Source: Candidatus Neoanaerotignum tabaqchaliae (GTDB lineage: Bacteria; Bacillota; Clostridia; Lachnospirales; Anaerotignaceae). Taken from it: a DNA stretch of 8,890 nucleotides. The position numbers and the translations under genes were made by a program. Of this stretch, positions 1 to 5,643 are shown piece by piece. Numbering within the stretch: the stretch's first letter is position 1; every line of letters starts with the position of its first letter. The notes under the pieces were generated by a model. The model did no database searches. It saw only the letters and a program-made list of their open reading frames with translations, and was not told where the DNA came from. Location: the NCBI GenBank assembly GCA_904420235.1, contig CAJFUS010000105.1:1-8890 (forward strand). Direction: 5' to 3'.

Positions 1-2
1 AA

Positions 3-79
3 AGCCAGCGTCATTTAGGCGCTGGCTCTTAATAAGCCCTTATAGGGCTGGTGCAAACCACGTCTTTTAGGCGTGGTTC
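3..79. repeat. Three-hairpin palindromic cluster, possible IS200/IS605-type element end
   Basis: Three perfect stem-loops follow one another. The first has an 8-bp stem (3-10 with 20-27), the second a 6-bp stem with a 3-nt loop (35-40 with 44-49), and the third a 7-bp stem (56-62 with 72-78). The first and third share nearly the same 9-nt loop, TCATTTAGG and TCTTTTAGG, each flanked by CG pairs, so they are related sequences rather than chance palindromes. Subterminal hairpins of this style are known at the ends of IS200/IS605-family elements and the short repeats derived from them, and a TnpB guide RNA also ends in such stems. No transposase or tnpB reading frame lies inside the window, so any parent element would be to the left. 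The minus-strand gene at 99-521 ends just beside it, so the cluster may also act as its transcription end, although only a very short T run is visible. Confidence 0.5.
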
Positions 80-98
80 TGATTTATGGTTATACAAA

Positions 99-521
99 TT
101 ACTGTCTTTTGTTTGCTCTTTTATTAAGGCCGGCTTGCTTCTCGTTTGACTGCTTAAGAAATTCCTTCATTTTTTCTTCAAAATCGGAAAGCTGATTTGA
201 CTGGTCGCGGTTTCTGCCTTCAAACGGCTGTTTTTGTTCTTTTTTAAAATTGCTTTGATGGTGTGTATTTTCTGGTTTGGGAAGAGCCGCTTTAATTGAA
301 AGGGATATTCTTTTTGTCTGTTCATCTATTGAAAGAACCTTTACTTTAACAATATCATTAACCTTAAGGTGCTCGTTAATATCTTTAACAAAAGAATTGG
401 CAACTTCTGATATATGGACAAGGCCCTGCTTGCCGTCGCCAAGGGCTACTATAGCTCCAAAATCTTTAATTCTAACTACTTTTCCCTCTACTATACTTCC
501 GACAGTTATTTGTTCTGGCAT
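99..521 (-). CDS. yabR: S1 RNA-binding domain protein, YabR-like
   Basis: This encodes a 140-residue cytoplasmic protein with one S1 (OB-fold) RNA-binding domain at about residues 6-75, including the typical core strands GKVVRIKDFGAIVAL and GLVHISEVA. A polar, charged linker follows, then a C-terminal segment (FEEKMKEFLKQSNEK) and a basic tail. This layout matches the YabR / general stress protein 13 group, small S1 proteins thought to act on ribosomes or RNA, though their exact task is poorly defined. The frame stays open upstream to 590, but the start at 521 is preferred because AGGAG lies 11 nt before it and the S1 domain begins right after it. A 5' leader of about 34 nt follows an extended -10 promoter. 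YabR versus the sister YugI/GSP13 rests on the C-terminal FEEKM...FLK block. Family assignment is secure; the precise role is inferred. Confidence 0.92.
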   Translation of the reverse strand: MPEQITVGSIVEGKVVRIKDFGAIVALGDGKQGLVHISEVANSFVKDINEHLKVNDIVKVKVLSIDEQTKRISLSIKAALPKPENTHHQSNFKKEQKQPFEGRNRDQSNQLSDFEEKMKEFLKQSNEKQAGLNKRANKRQ

Positions 522-532
522 TAGCTGATACA

Positions 533-537
533 CTCCT
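533..537 (-). promoter_or_regulatory. Ribosome binding site fixing the S1 gene start
   Basis: Read on the minus strand this is AGGAG, 11 nt before the ATG at 521. It lies inside the longer open frame that begins at 590, and so rules out the upstream ATG as the likely start. Confidence 0.75.
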
Positions 538-561
538 AAATAAAAAATTTTTAACGATAGA

Positions 562-590
562 ATTATAACATATGTATCTTTAAAATACAA
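562..590 (-). promoter_or_regulatory. Extended -10 sigma-A promoter for the S1 gene
   Basis: On the minus strand the -10 box is a perfect TATAAT (562-567), preceded by TGT, which forms an extended -10 (TGn) element. A weak -35, TTGTAT (585-590), sits 17 nt away. Transcription would begin near 555, giving a leader of about 34 nt. The extended -10 compensates for the poor -35 match. This is a motif-based call without experimental support. Confidence 0.65.
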
Positions 591-622
591 TAATTGTTTA
601 AAACACTTTATTAATATAAATT

Positions 623-645
623 AAAAAGGCGCATTAAAGCGCCTT
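623..645 (-). terminator. Intrinsic terminator after the 57-residue gene
   Basis: On the minus strand a GC-rich stem (GGCGC with GCGCC, extended by two A-T pairs; 626-632 with 639-645) has a 6-nt loop and is followed by a run of five T. It begins a few bases after the stop codon at 649. It should separate this gene from the S1 gene, which has its own promoter. Confidence 0.8.
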
Positions 646-648
646 ATA

Positions 649-822
649 TTACTGCCTGCTTAAATCAATTCCGTTTTTACTGAACATGTTGGCTATATCA
701 TCGTGAAGTTCTTTTATTTGATTGTCATTAAGATTTTGAACGGCCTGTATTATTATTTCTTTTTGGACTGTAATGGGAAGATTAACAAAGCTTTCCTCGG
801 TATATTTTTCGATATCAAGCAT
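649..822 (-). CDS. Small acidic protein of unknown function (57 residues)
   Basis: This short minus-strand gene encodes 57 residues, beginning MLDIEKYTEESFVNLP and ending with GIDLSRQ. I do not recognise the family. Three things support it as real: a near-perfect ribosome binding site (AAGGAGG about 9 nt before the ATG), an open frame ending in TAA, and an intrinsic terminator immediately after it. The protein is mostly polar and predicted helical, with an amphipathic stretch at residues 17-48. It has no signal peptide, no membrane segment, no cysteine and no obvious metal or DNA-binding motif. Its size and composition would suit a small regulator, an adaptor binding another protein, or a spore- or stress-associated peptide, but nothing in the sequence decides between these. 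It is separate from the S1 gene, which has its own promoter. I found no confident promoter upstream. Confidence 0.75.
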   Translation of the reverse strand: MLDIEKYTEESFVNLPITVQKEIIIQAVQNLNDNQIKELHDDIANMFSKNGIDLSRQ

Positions 823-839
823 TAAAAAGCCTCCTTATA

Positions 840-1164
840 GAATTAATTATTTTGGACTTGAATTGTTTTTTTAATTTTTTGCAATAGCTGTTTTTATTAT
901 GCTTTAATTTTAATAAAGAATGCATCTTTCAAAAATTGTAAAGTGAATTTTATTTATAAGGTATATATTTTTTATTAAATAAAAAATGTTACAACATAAA
1001 AATAAGCAATTTATAAATAGAATAGTATCAAGTTTTAAGATATTACAGTTTCTTTTGTTAATAAAAATATTAGCGAATATAATATTTAATTTTTGAGTGT
1101 AATACTGGTTTGTAAAAACTTTATTTTATCCAAAATAAGTGAAAAATAAATGTATACAGAACAG
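840..1164. other. AT-rich intergenic region between divergent genes
   Basis: This separates the minus-strand 57-residue gene from the plus-strand diguanylate cyclase. It is very AT-rich, with stops in all frames and no reading frame worth calling. A short perfect inverted repeat, ATGTT-AC-AACAT (986-997), is visible but has no partner copy and could be chance in such sequence. The promoter for the small minus-strand gene should lie here, but no hexamer pair with good spacing stands out. Confidence 0.6.
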
Positions 1165-1193
1165 TTGCCTGTCTTTTTTCTTTTTGATATAAT
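1165..1193 (+). promoter_or_regulatory. Extended -10 sigma-A promoter for the diguanylate cyclase
   Basis: TTGCCT (1165-1170) and a perfect TATAAT (1188-1193) are separated by exactly 17 nt, with TGA directly before the -10 (extended -10). Transcription would start near 1200, leaving a leader of about 95 nt. I looked in that leader for a cyclic di-GMP riboswitch and saw no matching conserved core. Confidence 0.75.
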
Positions 1194-1295
1194 ATTTTTA
1201 TACAGATAAAATATTTCTGTTTATATGTATTGAAATATCAAAAAATAAAGTGCGGTGTTTAAGACGGGCTGTATCTTAGAAAGGAAAGTTAAGCT

Positions 1296-2417
1296 ATGCG
1301 GCTTATATATACTTTGCCAATAATTGAGGTTTTAGTTTTTAATTTAATAACATTAAACAGCTGCTGCCGCAGAAAGTATTCTTTGTTTAAAACAATAGCT
1401 ATAATATGTATTTTTACAGTATTATGCATTTTGCCAGGACCAATCTTTTTAAGTTCAATATTCGTTGGAGATGGACGCTGGGCTATATTTGGTTTTTTAT
1501 ACATAATCCCACTAAAATTTTTATATCATGAAAGAACTGACAGCATTGTTCTTAATATGTGTATGAGCTGGACATATACTTTGGGAATAATGGCTATTTC
1601 TGCCCAAATAGCGTATCTTTTTAACTTCGAAAATCACAGAGCTTATTTAGTGGCTGTTGAAACAATATTGTTTTTGGCTACATTTTTTCCTTTTAATAAG
1701 TATGTAATTCCTAAATATTGTTATATTTTTCAAAATATAGATGATTTCAAAAAATCTTGGTTTAAATATCTTTCGTTCAGCGTATACCTTAACTTTTTAC
1801 TTCTGCTCATTATACATACAATTTTTTTGGGCAGCGGAGCGTCTTTGCTTAAAATTGTCGGGTTGGTTATATTTCTTGGAACAGCCTATTCTTCATATGC
1901 TATTGTATATGAAATAATACGGGGCTCGGTTAAAATAGACGAGCTTGAGAAGGCAGCGTCTCATGACCCTTTGACAGGACTTGGAAACAGAGCGCAGATG
2001 CTAAGCCGTATGAGGATTTTGATGGAAGAAAACCAAGTTTTTTCAGTTATGTTCCTTGATTTAGATAAATTTAAGCTTATTAACGACGAGTATGGCCATG
2101 CTGTTGGCGACCAATATTTAATACATTTTGGAAAGGTATGTTCAGCTGCGTTGAAAGATAATGGAAAGTTATATAGATATGGTGGTGATGAGTTTGTTGC
2201 GCTTTATTATGGCGCTGTGTCTGAAGATGAGGCAAGGTTAATAGCTAAATGTGAAAAATGGAACGATGGAGCTCCATGTCCATTTAATGATGTAAGTGTA
2301 GGCGTTGTTGCGTGTCATCCGCCGTATGGAAATAATGACCCAAGCCCTATATTAAAGCGGGCTGACAGTATAATGTATAAAAATAAACTAAATAAAAAAG
2401 CCAAGATGGGGGGATAA
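1296..2417 (+). CDS. Membrane-anchored diguanylate cyclase (GGDEF domain)
   Basis: This 373-residue enzyme would join two GTP molecules into the second messenger cyclic di-GMP. The N-terminal half (about 1-207) is hydrophobic, with about seven predicted membrane helices (near 5-22, 33-55, 62-78, 86-107, 116-131, 158-178 and 185-205); it is probably a membrane sensor, but I do not recognise the fold by name. A short linker leads to the GGDEF domain (about 219-370), with the opening motif DPLTGLGNR (224-232), metal-binding FLDLDKFK around D255 and D257, and an intact catalytic GGDEF at 296-300. The product-inhibition I-site (RxxD five residues before GGDEF) is absent: the corresponding residues are KDNG. 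The enzyme therefore looks active without feedback inhibition of that kind. The start has AAGGA 10 nt upstream. No EAL or HD-GYP partner is nearby. Family and activity are well supported; the input signal is unknown. Confidence 0.95.
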   Translation: MRLIYTLPIIEVLVFNLITLNSCCRRKYSLFKTIAIICIFTVLCILPGPIFLSSIFVGDGRWAIFGFLYIIPLKFLYHERTDSIVLNMCMSWTYTLGIMAISAQIAYLFNFENHRAYLVAVETILFLATFFPFNKYVIPKYCYIFQNIDDFKKSWFKYLSFSVYLNFLLLLIIHTIFLGSGASLLKIVGLVIFLGTAYSSYAIVYEIIRGSVKIDELEKAASHDPLTGLGNRAQMLSRMRILMEENQVFSVMFLDLDKFKLINDEYGHAVGDQYLIHFGKVCSAALKDNGKLYRYGGDEFVALYYGAVSEDEARLIAKCEKWNDGAPCPFNDVSVGVVACHPPYGNNDPSPILKRADSIMYKNKLNKKAKMGG

Positions 2418-2589
2418 AAAATTAAATCTGTTTTAGTTATCATGGGCTAAAACCATAAAAACAACATATAAATTAAAATGTTTGATAGTTTTCAATAAGT
2501 TCAATTTTATTATAATAATAGGTTTATAAAAATTGCTAAAATTAGTTTTAATATAAAAAGGGTTTAGAGCTTAATAGTTTTTATATTTT

Positions 2590-2618
2590 TTGATTTTTAT
2601 ATGAAAATATTAAATAAT
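2590..2618 (+). promoter_or_regulatory. Possible promoter ahead of the structured RNA candidate
   Basis: TTGATT (2590-2595) and AATAAT (2613-2618) have a 17-nt spacing, matching the sigma-A consensus at 4 of 6 and 5 of 6 positions. Start would be near 2625, about 25 nt before the stem at 2651. In DNA this AT-rich such matches arise by chance, so the call is tentative. Confidence 0.35.
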
Positions 2619-2650
2619 GTTATATTTTTATAAAAAGTGAAATTTGTTAT

Positions 2651-2723
2651 AAGTCTTAGACCAGTGGAATTTTATGGCTTTTGCGCAGCTTATGCCGTAG
2701 TTCTGTGTTTAAGACTTTTTTTT
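2651..2723 (+). ncRNA. Candidate structured small RNA or leader ending in an intrinsic terminator
   Basis: A long folded element is visible. AAGTCTTA (2651-2658) pairs perfectly with TAAGACTT (2710-2717). The helix continues inward as G2659-T2709, A2660-T2708, C2661-G2707 and, past a bulged T2706, CAG (2662-2664) with CTG (2703-2705). After an asymmetric internal loop, a second stem (2672-2678 with 2694-2700, two G-T pairs) closes a 15-nt loop. Eight T residues begin at 2716. It could be an independent RNA of roughly 100 nt, using the possible promoter at 2590-2618. Alternatively it is an elaborate terminator for the diguanylate cyclase 230 bases upstream, or an attenuator for the GHL10 gene 350 bases downstream. 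It does not match the riboswitch cores I know (cyclic di-GMP, T-box, SAM). The internal loops make it more complex than a plain terminator. Confidence 0.5.
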
Positions 2724-3002
2724 ATTTGAATTTTTGATAAAAGAAAAACAGCGAAATTGTGAATAAAAAATACCCGAACACTATTTAAAAAATTTTTTAA
2801 GATAAATAGAACATTTTTCAAATTTGTAATAAAAGTTGTTTTTGCAAGTATTTTTACAGCCGGTTATTTTGCATTATGCACTGATGTTTTAGTGAAATCC
2901 ATAAATAATCTGTTGATAAAGTCTTTGTTTGTGTGTTAATATGTCGAGTATAGCATTGTTATTTACGGAAACGTGTATAACGGCTTTAAATTAAAAATAT
3001 GG

Positions 3003-3031
3003 TTGAAATAAACCGGCTTTTTAAATATAAT
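3003..3031 (+). promoter_or_regulatory. Near-consensus sigma-A promoter of the GHL10-MoxR-VWA operon
   Basis: TTGAAA (3003-3008) and a perfect TATAAT (3026-3031) are 17 nt apart, matching consensus at 11 of 12 hexamer positions. Transcription would start near 3038, leaving a leader of about 37 nt before the ATG at 3075. This is the strongest promoter in the window and suggests high basal expression of the operon. Confidence 0.8.
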
Positions 3032-3061
3032 GTTTGTAGTTTTTTAAAAAATAAACTAAAT

Positions 3062-3066
3062 GGGAG
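3062..3066 (+). promoter_or_regulatory. Ribosome binding site deciding the GHL10 start
   Basis: GGGAG lies 8 nt before the ATG at 3075. The earlier in-frame ATG at 3060 overlaps this site and has no binding site of its own. Starting at 3075 also gives a normal signal peptide beginning MKKLTALI. Confidence 0.8.
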
Positions 3067-3074
3067 TACATAAA

Positions 3075-4772
3075 ATGAAAAAATTAACCGCTTTAATTAT
3101 AAGCCTTATAATGCTTTTGTGCCAAGTTCCTTATGCAGCAATGGCATCAAGCACTGATATGAGGGGAATTTGGGTATCAACAGTAACTAATCTTGACTTT
3201 CCTTCTTCTTGGACGCTTAGTGCTGAGGAACAGAAAAAGGAACTTTCGGACATGTTTGACCAACTGAAAAATTTGGGATTTAACACAATAATTTTTCAGG
3301 TGCGTCCATGTTCTGACGCGCTATATAAATCAGATATAAATCCTTGGTCAAAATATCTTACTGGAACTCAGGGGAAAGACCCGGGATATGACCCACTTCA
3401 ATATGCTATAGAAGAGGCTCATGAGAGGGGAATGAAACTTCACGCGTGGCTTAATCCTTACAGGGTTACAATGAAGGACGAAACGGACCTTTCGGACCTT
3501 GCTGAAAATAATCCGGCAAGGCTCCACCCCGACTGGACAATTACATATAACGGACAGATAACATTTGACCCGGCAAAAGACGAGGTTAAACAGCTTGTTG
3601 CCGATACTGTTAAGGAGATTGTGCAAAATTACGACGTTGACGGCATACACTTTGACGACTATTTTTATCCGAGTGGTTATCCTCTTTCTTCCGGACAGGA
3701 CGGCGACGGTGCCGAAGCAGATGAAAGAAGGCAAAATGTTGACGACATGATTAAAATGGTTAGTGAAACAATAGAGGAGTATGCTTCAGATGTTGAGTTT
3801 GGCGTAAGCCCTATGGGAATTTGGAAGAACGATGTTATAGACGGCTATTCCATAAGAGGTTCCCAGTCTTACTACACTGTGTATGGCGATACCATTAACT
3901 GGATTGAAAACGGTTTCATAGATTATGTTGTGCCTCAAATTTACTGGGAAATAAATCACAGCACAGCGGCTTACGATAAATTAGTTAAGTGGTGGAGCCA
4001 AAAAACCGAAGGCACCGGAGTTAAACTTTATATAGGAGAAGGAATTTACAAAGACGTTATAGCCTCCGAAATGGGAGAACATTTTGAAGTGTGCGCTCAA
4101 AACCCTCAGGTAAGCGGAAATATACTTTTCAGGGCAAAATATGTGCTTAATAATCAAAGTCTTTGTGATACAATTAAGGCTCAATATGTATCAAACACAG
4201 ATGAAGGAACTTTGCCTGACAGTGGAATTTCAGATAATAACAGCCAAAACGCTGAAAATGGTTCTTCGCAGAACAATGGAGGAGCAGGTACTTCAGACGG
4301 GAACGAAAACGGCAGTCAGTCAGGCGAAAATTATACTCCCGTTGTTAAAGAGGCGCTGCCTACCAGCTCCAACATTAAGGTTGATGGAGTTGATACGGCT
4401 TTTGAGTCCTACAACATAGATGGGTATAACTATTTTAAGTTAAGAGATATAGCCTATGCCCTTAACGGAAGCGAGAAGCAGTTTAACACTCTTTGGGATG
4501 AGGATAAAAAAAGCATTAATTTAAGCATTGGCAGTCCTTATGATGCCGCGGGAGGCGAGCTTGAAACAGGAAATGGAAGTGTTAAAGAAGCTCTGCTTTC
4601 GGACGCACAGCTTTATGTTGACGGCCAGAATGTAAGCGCAGAGGCTTATAATATCGACGGAATGAACTATTTTAAACTTAGAGATGTGGCCAAGGCTGTT
4701 GATTTTGGTGTTTCTTGGAGTGATGAGCTTAATTCCATAGGAATATTTACAATAGCAGGTTATGAAGAATAA
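3075..4772 (+). CDS. Secreted GHL10 (DUF187) glycoside hydrolase-like protein with two stalk-type domains
   Basis: This 565-residue protein begins with a signal peptide (MKKLTALIISLIMLLCQVPY, probable cleavage after AMA near residue 25), so it acts outside the cytoplasm. Residues about 29-350 form a GHL10 (PF02638, YngK/DUF187) barrel: RGIWVSTVTNLDFPSSW at the start, FQVRPCSDALYKS, HAWLNPYR, and the acidic signature DVDGIHFDDYFYP (187-199) with likely catalytic D194 and D195. Within this family E. coli DigH (YddW) cleaves peptidoglycan glycan strands, so a cell-wall or polysaccharide substrate is plausible but not shown. A Ser/Asn/Gly-rich linker (about 380-420) joins two repeated domains (about 423-487 and 503-561), each with YNIDGxNYFKLRD, resembling copper amine oxidase N-like stalk domains used for wall binding in Firmicutes. 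No LPXTG motif or SLH domain is seen. The ATPase gene follows after 25 nt, indicating an operon. Family is secure, substrate unknown. Confidence 0.94.
   Translation: MKKLTALIISLIMLLCQVPYAAMASSTDMRGIWVSTVTNLDFPSSWTLSAEEQKKELSDMFDQLKNLGFNTIIFQVRPCSDALYKSDINPWSKYLTGTQGKDPGYDPLQYAIEEAHERGMKLHAWLNPYRVTMKDETDLSDLAENNPARLHPDWTITYNGQITFDPAKDEVKQLVADTVKEIVQNYDVDGIHFDDYFYPSGYPLSSGQDGDGAEADERRQNVDDMIKMVSETIEEYASDVEFGVSPMGIWKNDVIDGYSIRGSQSYYTVYGDTINWIENGFIDYVVPQIYWEINHSTAAYDKLVKWWSQKTEGTGVKLYIGEGIYKDVIASEMGEHFEVCAQNPQVSGNILFRAKYVLNNQSLCDTIKAQYVSNTDEGTLPDSGISDNNSQNAENGSSQNNGGAGTSDGNENGSQSGENYTPVVKEALPTSSNIKVDGVDTAFESYNIDGYNYFKLRDIAYALNGSEKQFNTLWDEDKKSINLSIGSPYDAAGGELETGNGSVKEALLSDAQLYVDGQNVSAEAYNIDGMNYFKLRDVAKAVDFGVSWSDELNSIGIFTIAGYEE
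4341..4757 (+). repeat. Tandem duplicated domain inside the GHL10 gene
   Basis: Two related protein modules are encoded at about 4341-4535 and 4581-4757. Each opens with a VKEAL block and carries YNIDG(Y/M)NYFKLRD(I/V)A (4410-4454 and 4647-4691). DNA identity between the copies is partial, so this is an old duplication and not a recent one. Confidence 0.8.
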
Positions 4773-4797
4773 TTATTAACAGTAACGGAGGATTTTT

Positions 4798-5625
4798 ATG
4801 AACCAAAAACAGACATTTAAAGGAAGCAGCGATTATGTAGTATCAGACGAGCTTATGCGCGCAGTTAATATAGCTATGGCCCTTGAGAAGCCGCTTTTAA
4901 TTAAAGGCGAGCCGGGAACAGGAAAAACCATGTTGGCTCAAGCTATATCAAAGGCCCTTAACAAAAAACTTATAATATGGAACATAAAGTCTACAACAAA
5001 GGCGCAGGACGGACTTTACGTTTACGATGTTGTTCAAAGGCTTTACGACAGTCAGTTCGGAGCAGAGGGCGTTGACAATATAAAAAAATACGTTAAAATG
5101 GGTAAATTGGGAGAAGCTTTCTCATCAGACGAGCAGGTTATACTGCTTATAGACGAAATTGACAAGGCCGACTTGGAGTTCCCTAACGACCTTTTGTGGG
5201 AGCTTGATAAAATGGAATTTTATATACCGGAAACAAAAGAAACCATAAAAGCCAAAAAAAGACCTATTGTTATAATAACCTCAAACGCTGAAAAAGAACT
5301 GCCCGACGCATTTTTAAGAAGATGTATTTTCCACTATATACAGTTCCCAGACAAAGAGCTTATGGAAGAAATTGTTAAGGTGCATTTTGATAATCTTGAC
5401 CAAAAGCTCCTTGACAGCGTTATGGACGCCTTTTATTGGATAAGAAATCTTGATATAAATAAAAAACCAAGCACGTCAGAGGTTATAGACTGGATACAGG
5501 CCCTTGAGATTGGCGGAATTTCAGCGGAAAAAATAAAAAGCGAGATACCTTTTGCCGGCGTTCTTCTTAAGAAAAACGAGGACCTTGAAACCGTTGAGAG
5601 AAGTCGCAGAAGGTTTCGGGCCTGA
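4798..5625 (+). CDS. MoxR-family AAA+ ATPase
   Basis: This 275-residue cytoplasmic ATPase has a complete AAA+ core: Walker A GEPGTGKT (37-44), Walker B ILLIDEID (115-122, D119 and E120), sensor-1 Asn in TSN (161-163) and an arginine pair FLRR (172-175) positioned for the arginine finger. A small helical lid domain follows from about 185. MoxR ATPases typically form hexameric rings and work with a VWA-domain partner encoded next door to insert metal cofactors or remodel an enzyme complex, as in CoxD/CoxE, NorQ/NorD and CbbQ/CbbO. That partner is the next gene, 18 nt downstream. The ribosome binding site GGAGG lies 6 nt before the ATG. It is 25 nt after the GHL10 gene with no terminator between, so all three are probably transcribed together. 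The client is unknown, and no metalloenzyme gene is visible here. Confidence 0.93.
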   Translation: MNQKQTFKGSSDYVVSDELMRAVNIAMALEKPLLIKGEPGTGKTMLAQAISKALNKKLIIWNIKSTTKAQDGLYVYDVVQRLYDSQFGAEGVDNIKKYVKMGKLGEAFSSDEQVILLIDEIDKADLEFPNDLLWELDKMEFYIPETKETIKAKKRPIVIITSNAEKELPDAFLRRCIFHYIQFPDKELMEEIVKVHFDNLDQKLLDSVMDAFYWIRNLDINKKPSTSEVIDWIQALEIGGISAEKIKSEIPFAGVLLKKNEDLETVERSRRRFRA

Positions 5626-5643
5626 TTTTAAGGGAGTGTTTAA

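Larger units (their letters stand above)
2418..3002 (+). other. Long AT-rich intergenic region with structured elements
   Basis: About 640 bases lie between the cyclase and the GHL10 gene with no credible reading frame. Directly after the cyclase is a perfect 7-bp hairpin, GTTTTAG with CTAAAAC (2430-2436 with 2447-2453), but it lacks a following T run, so it is a poor terminator on the plus strand. A far stronger structure follows at 2651-2723 (listed separately). A second possible promoter, TTGATA (2913-2918), 18 nt, TAATAT (2937-2942) with a TG extension, lies about 135 bases before the gene. The remainder is AT-rich without recognisable content. Confidence 0.6.

Noticed and set aside
277..528. 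An 83-codon plus-strand open frame across the S1 gene
   Set aside because: The opposite strand encodes a clear S1 domain with promoter and ribosome binding site; this frame has neither.
986..997. Inverted repeat ATGTT-AC-AACAT as a regulator operator
   Set aside because: It occurs once, in very AT-rich DNA, and is not placed on a recognised promoter; chance is a sufficient explanation.
1200..1295. Possible cyclic di-GMP riboswitch in the leader of the diguanylate cyclase
   Set aside because: A leader of about 95 nt invited the idea, but none of the conserved core sequence of the known cyclic di-GMP riboswitch classes is present.
3348..3734. A 128-codon open frame on the minus strand opposite the GHL10 gene
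   Set aside because: It lies fully inside a strongly supported gene, has no recognisable domain, and reads as antisense shadow sequence. The same holds for the minus-strand frames at 5668-6015 and 7696-8037.
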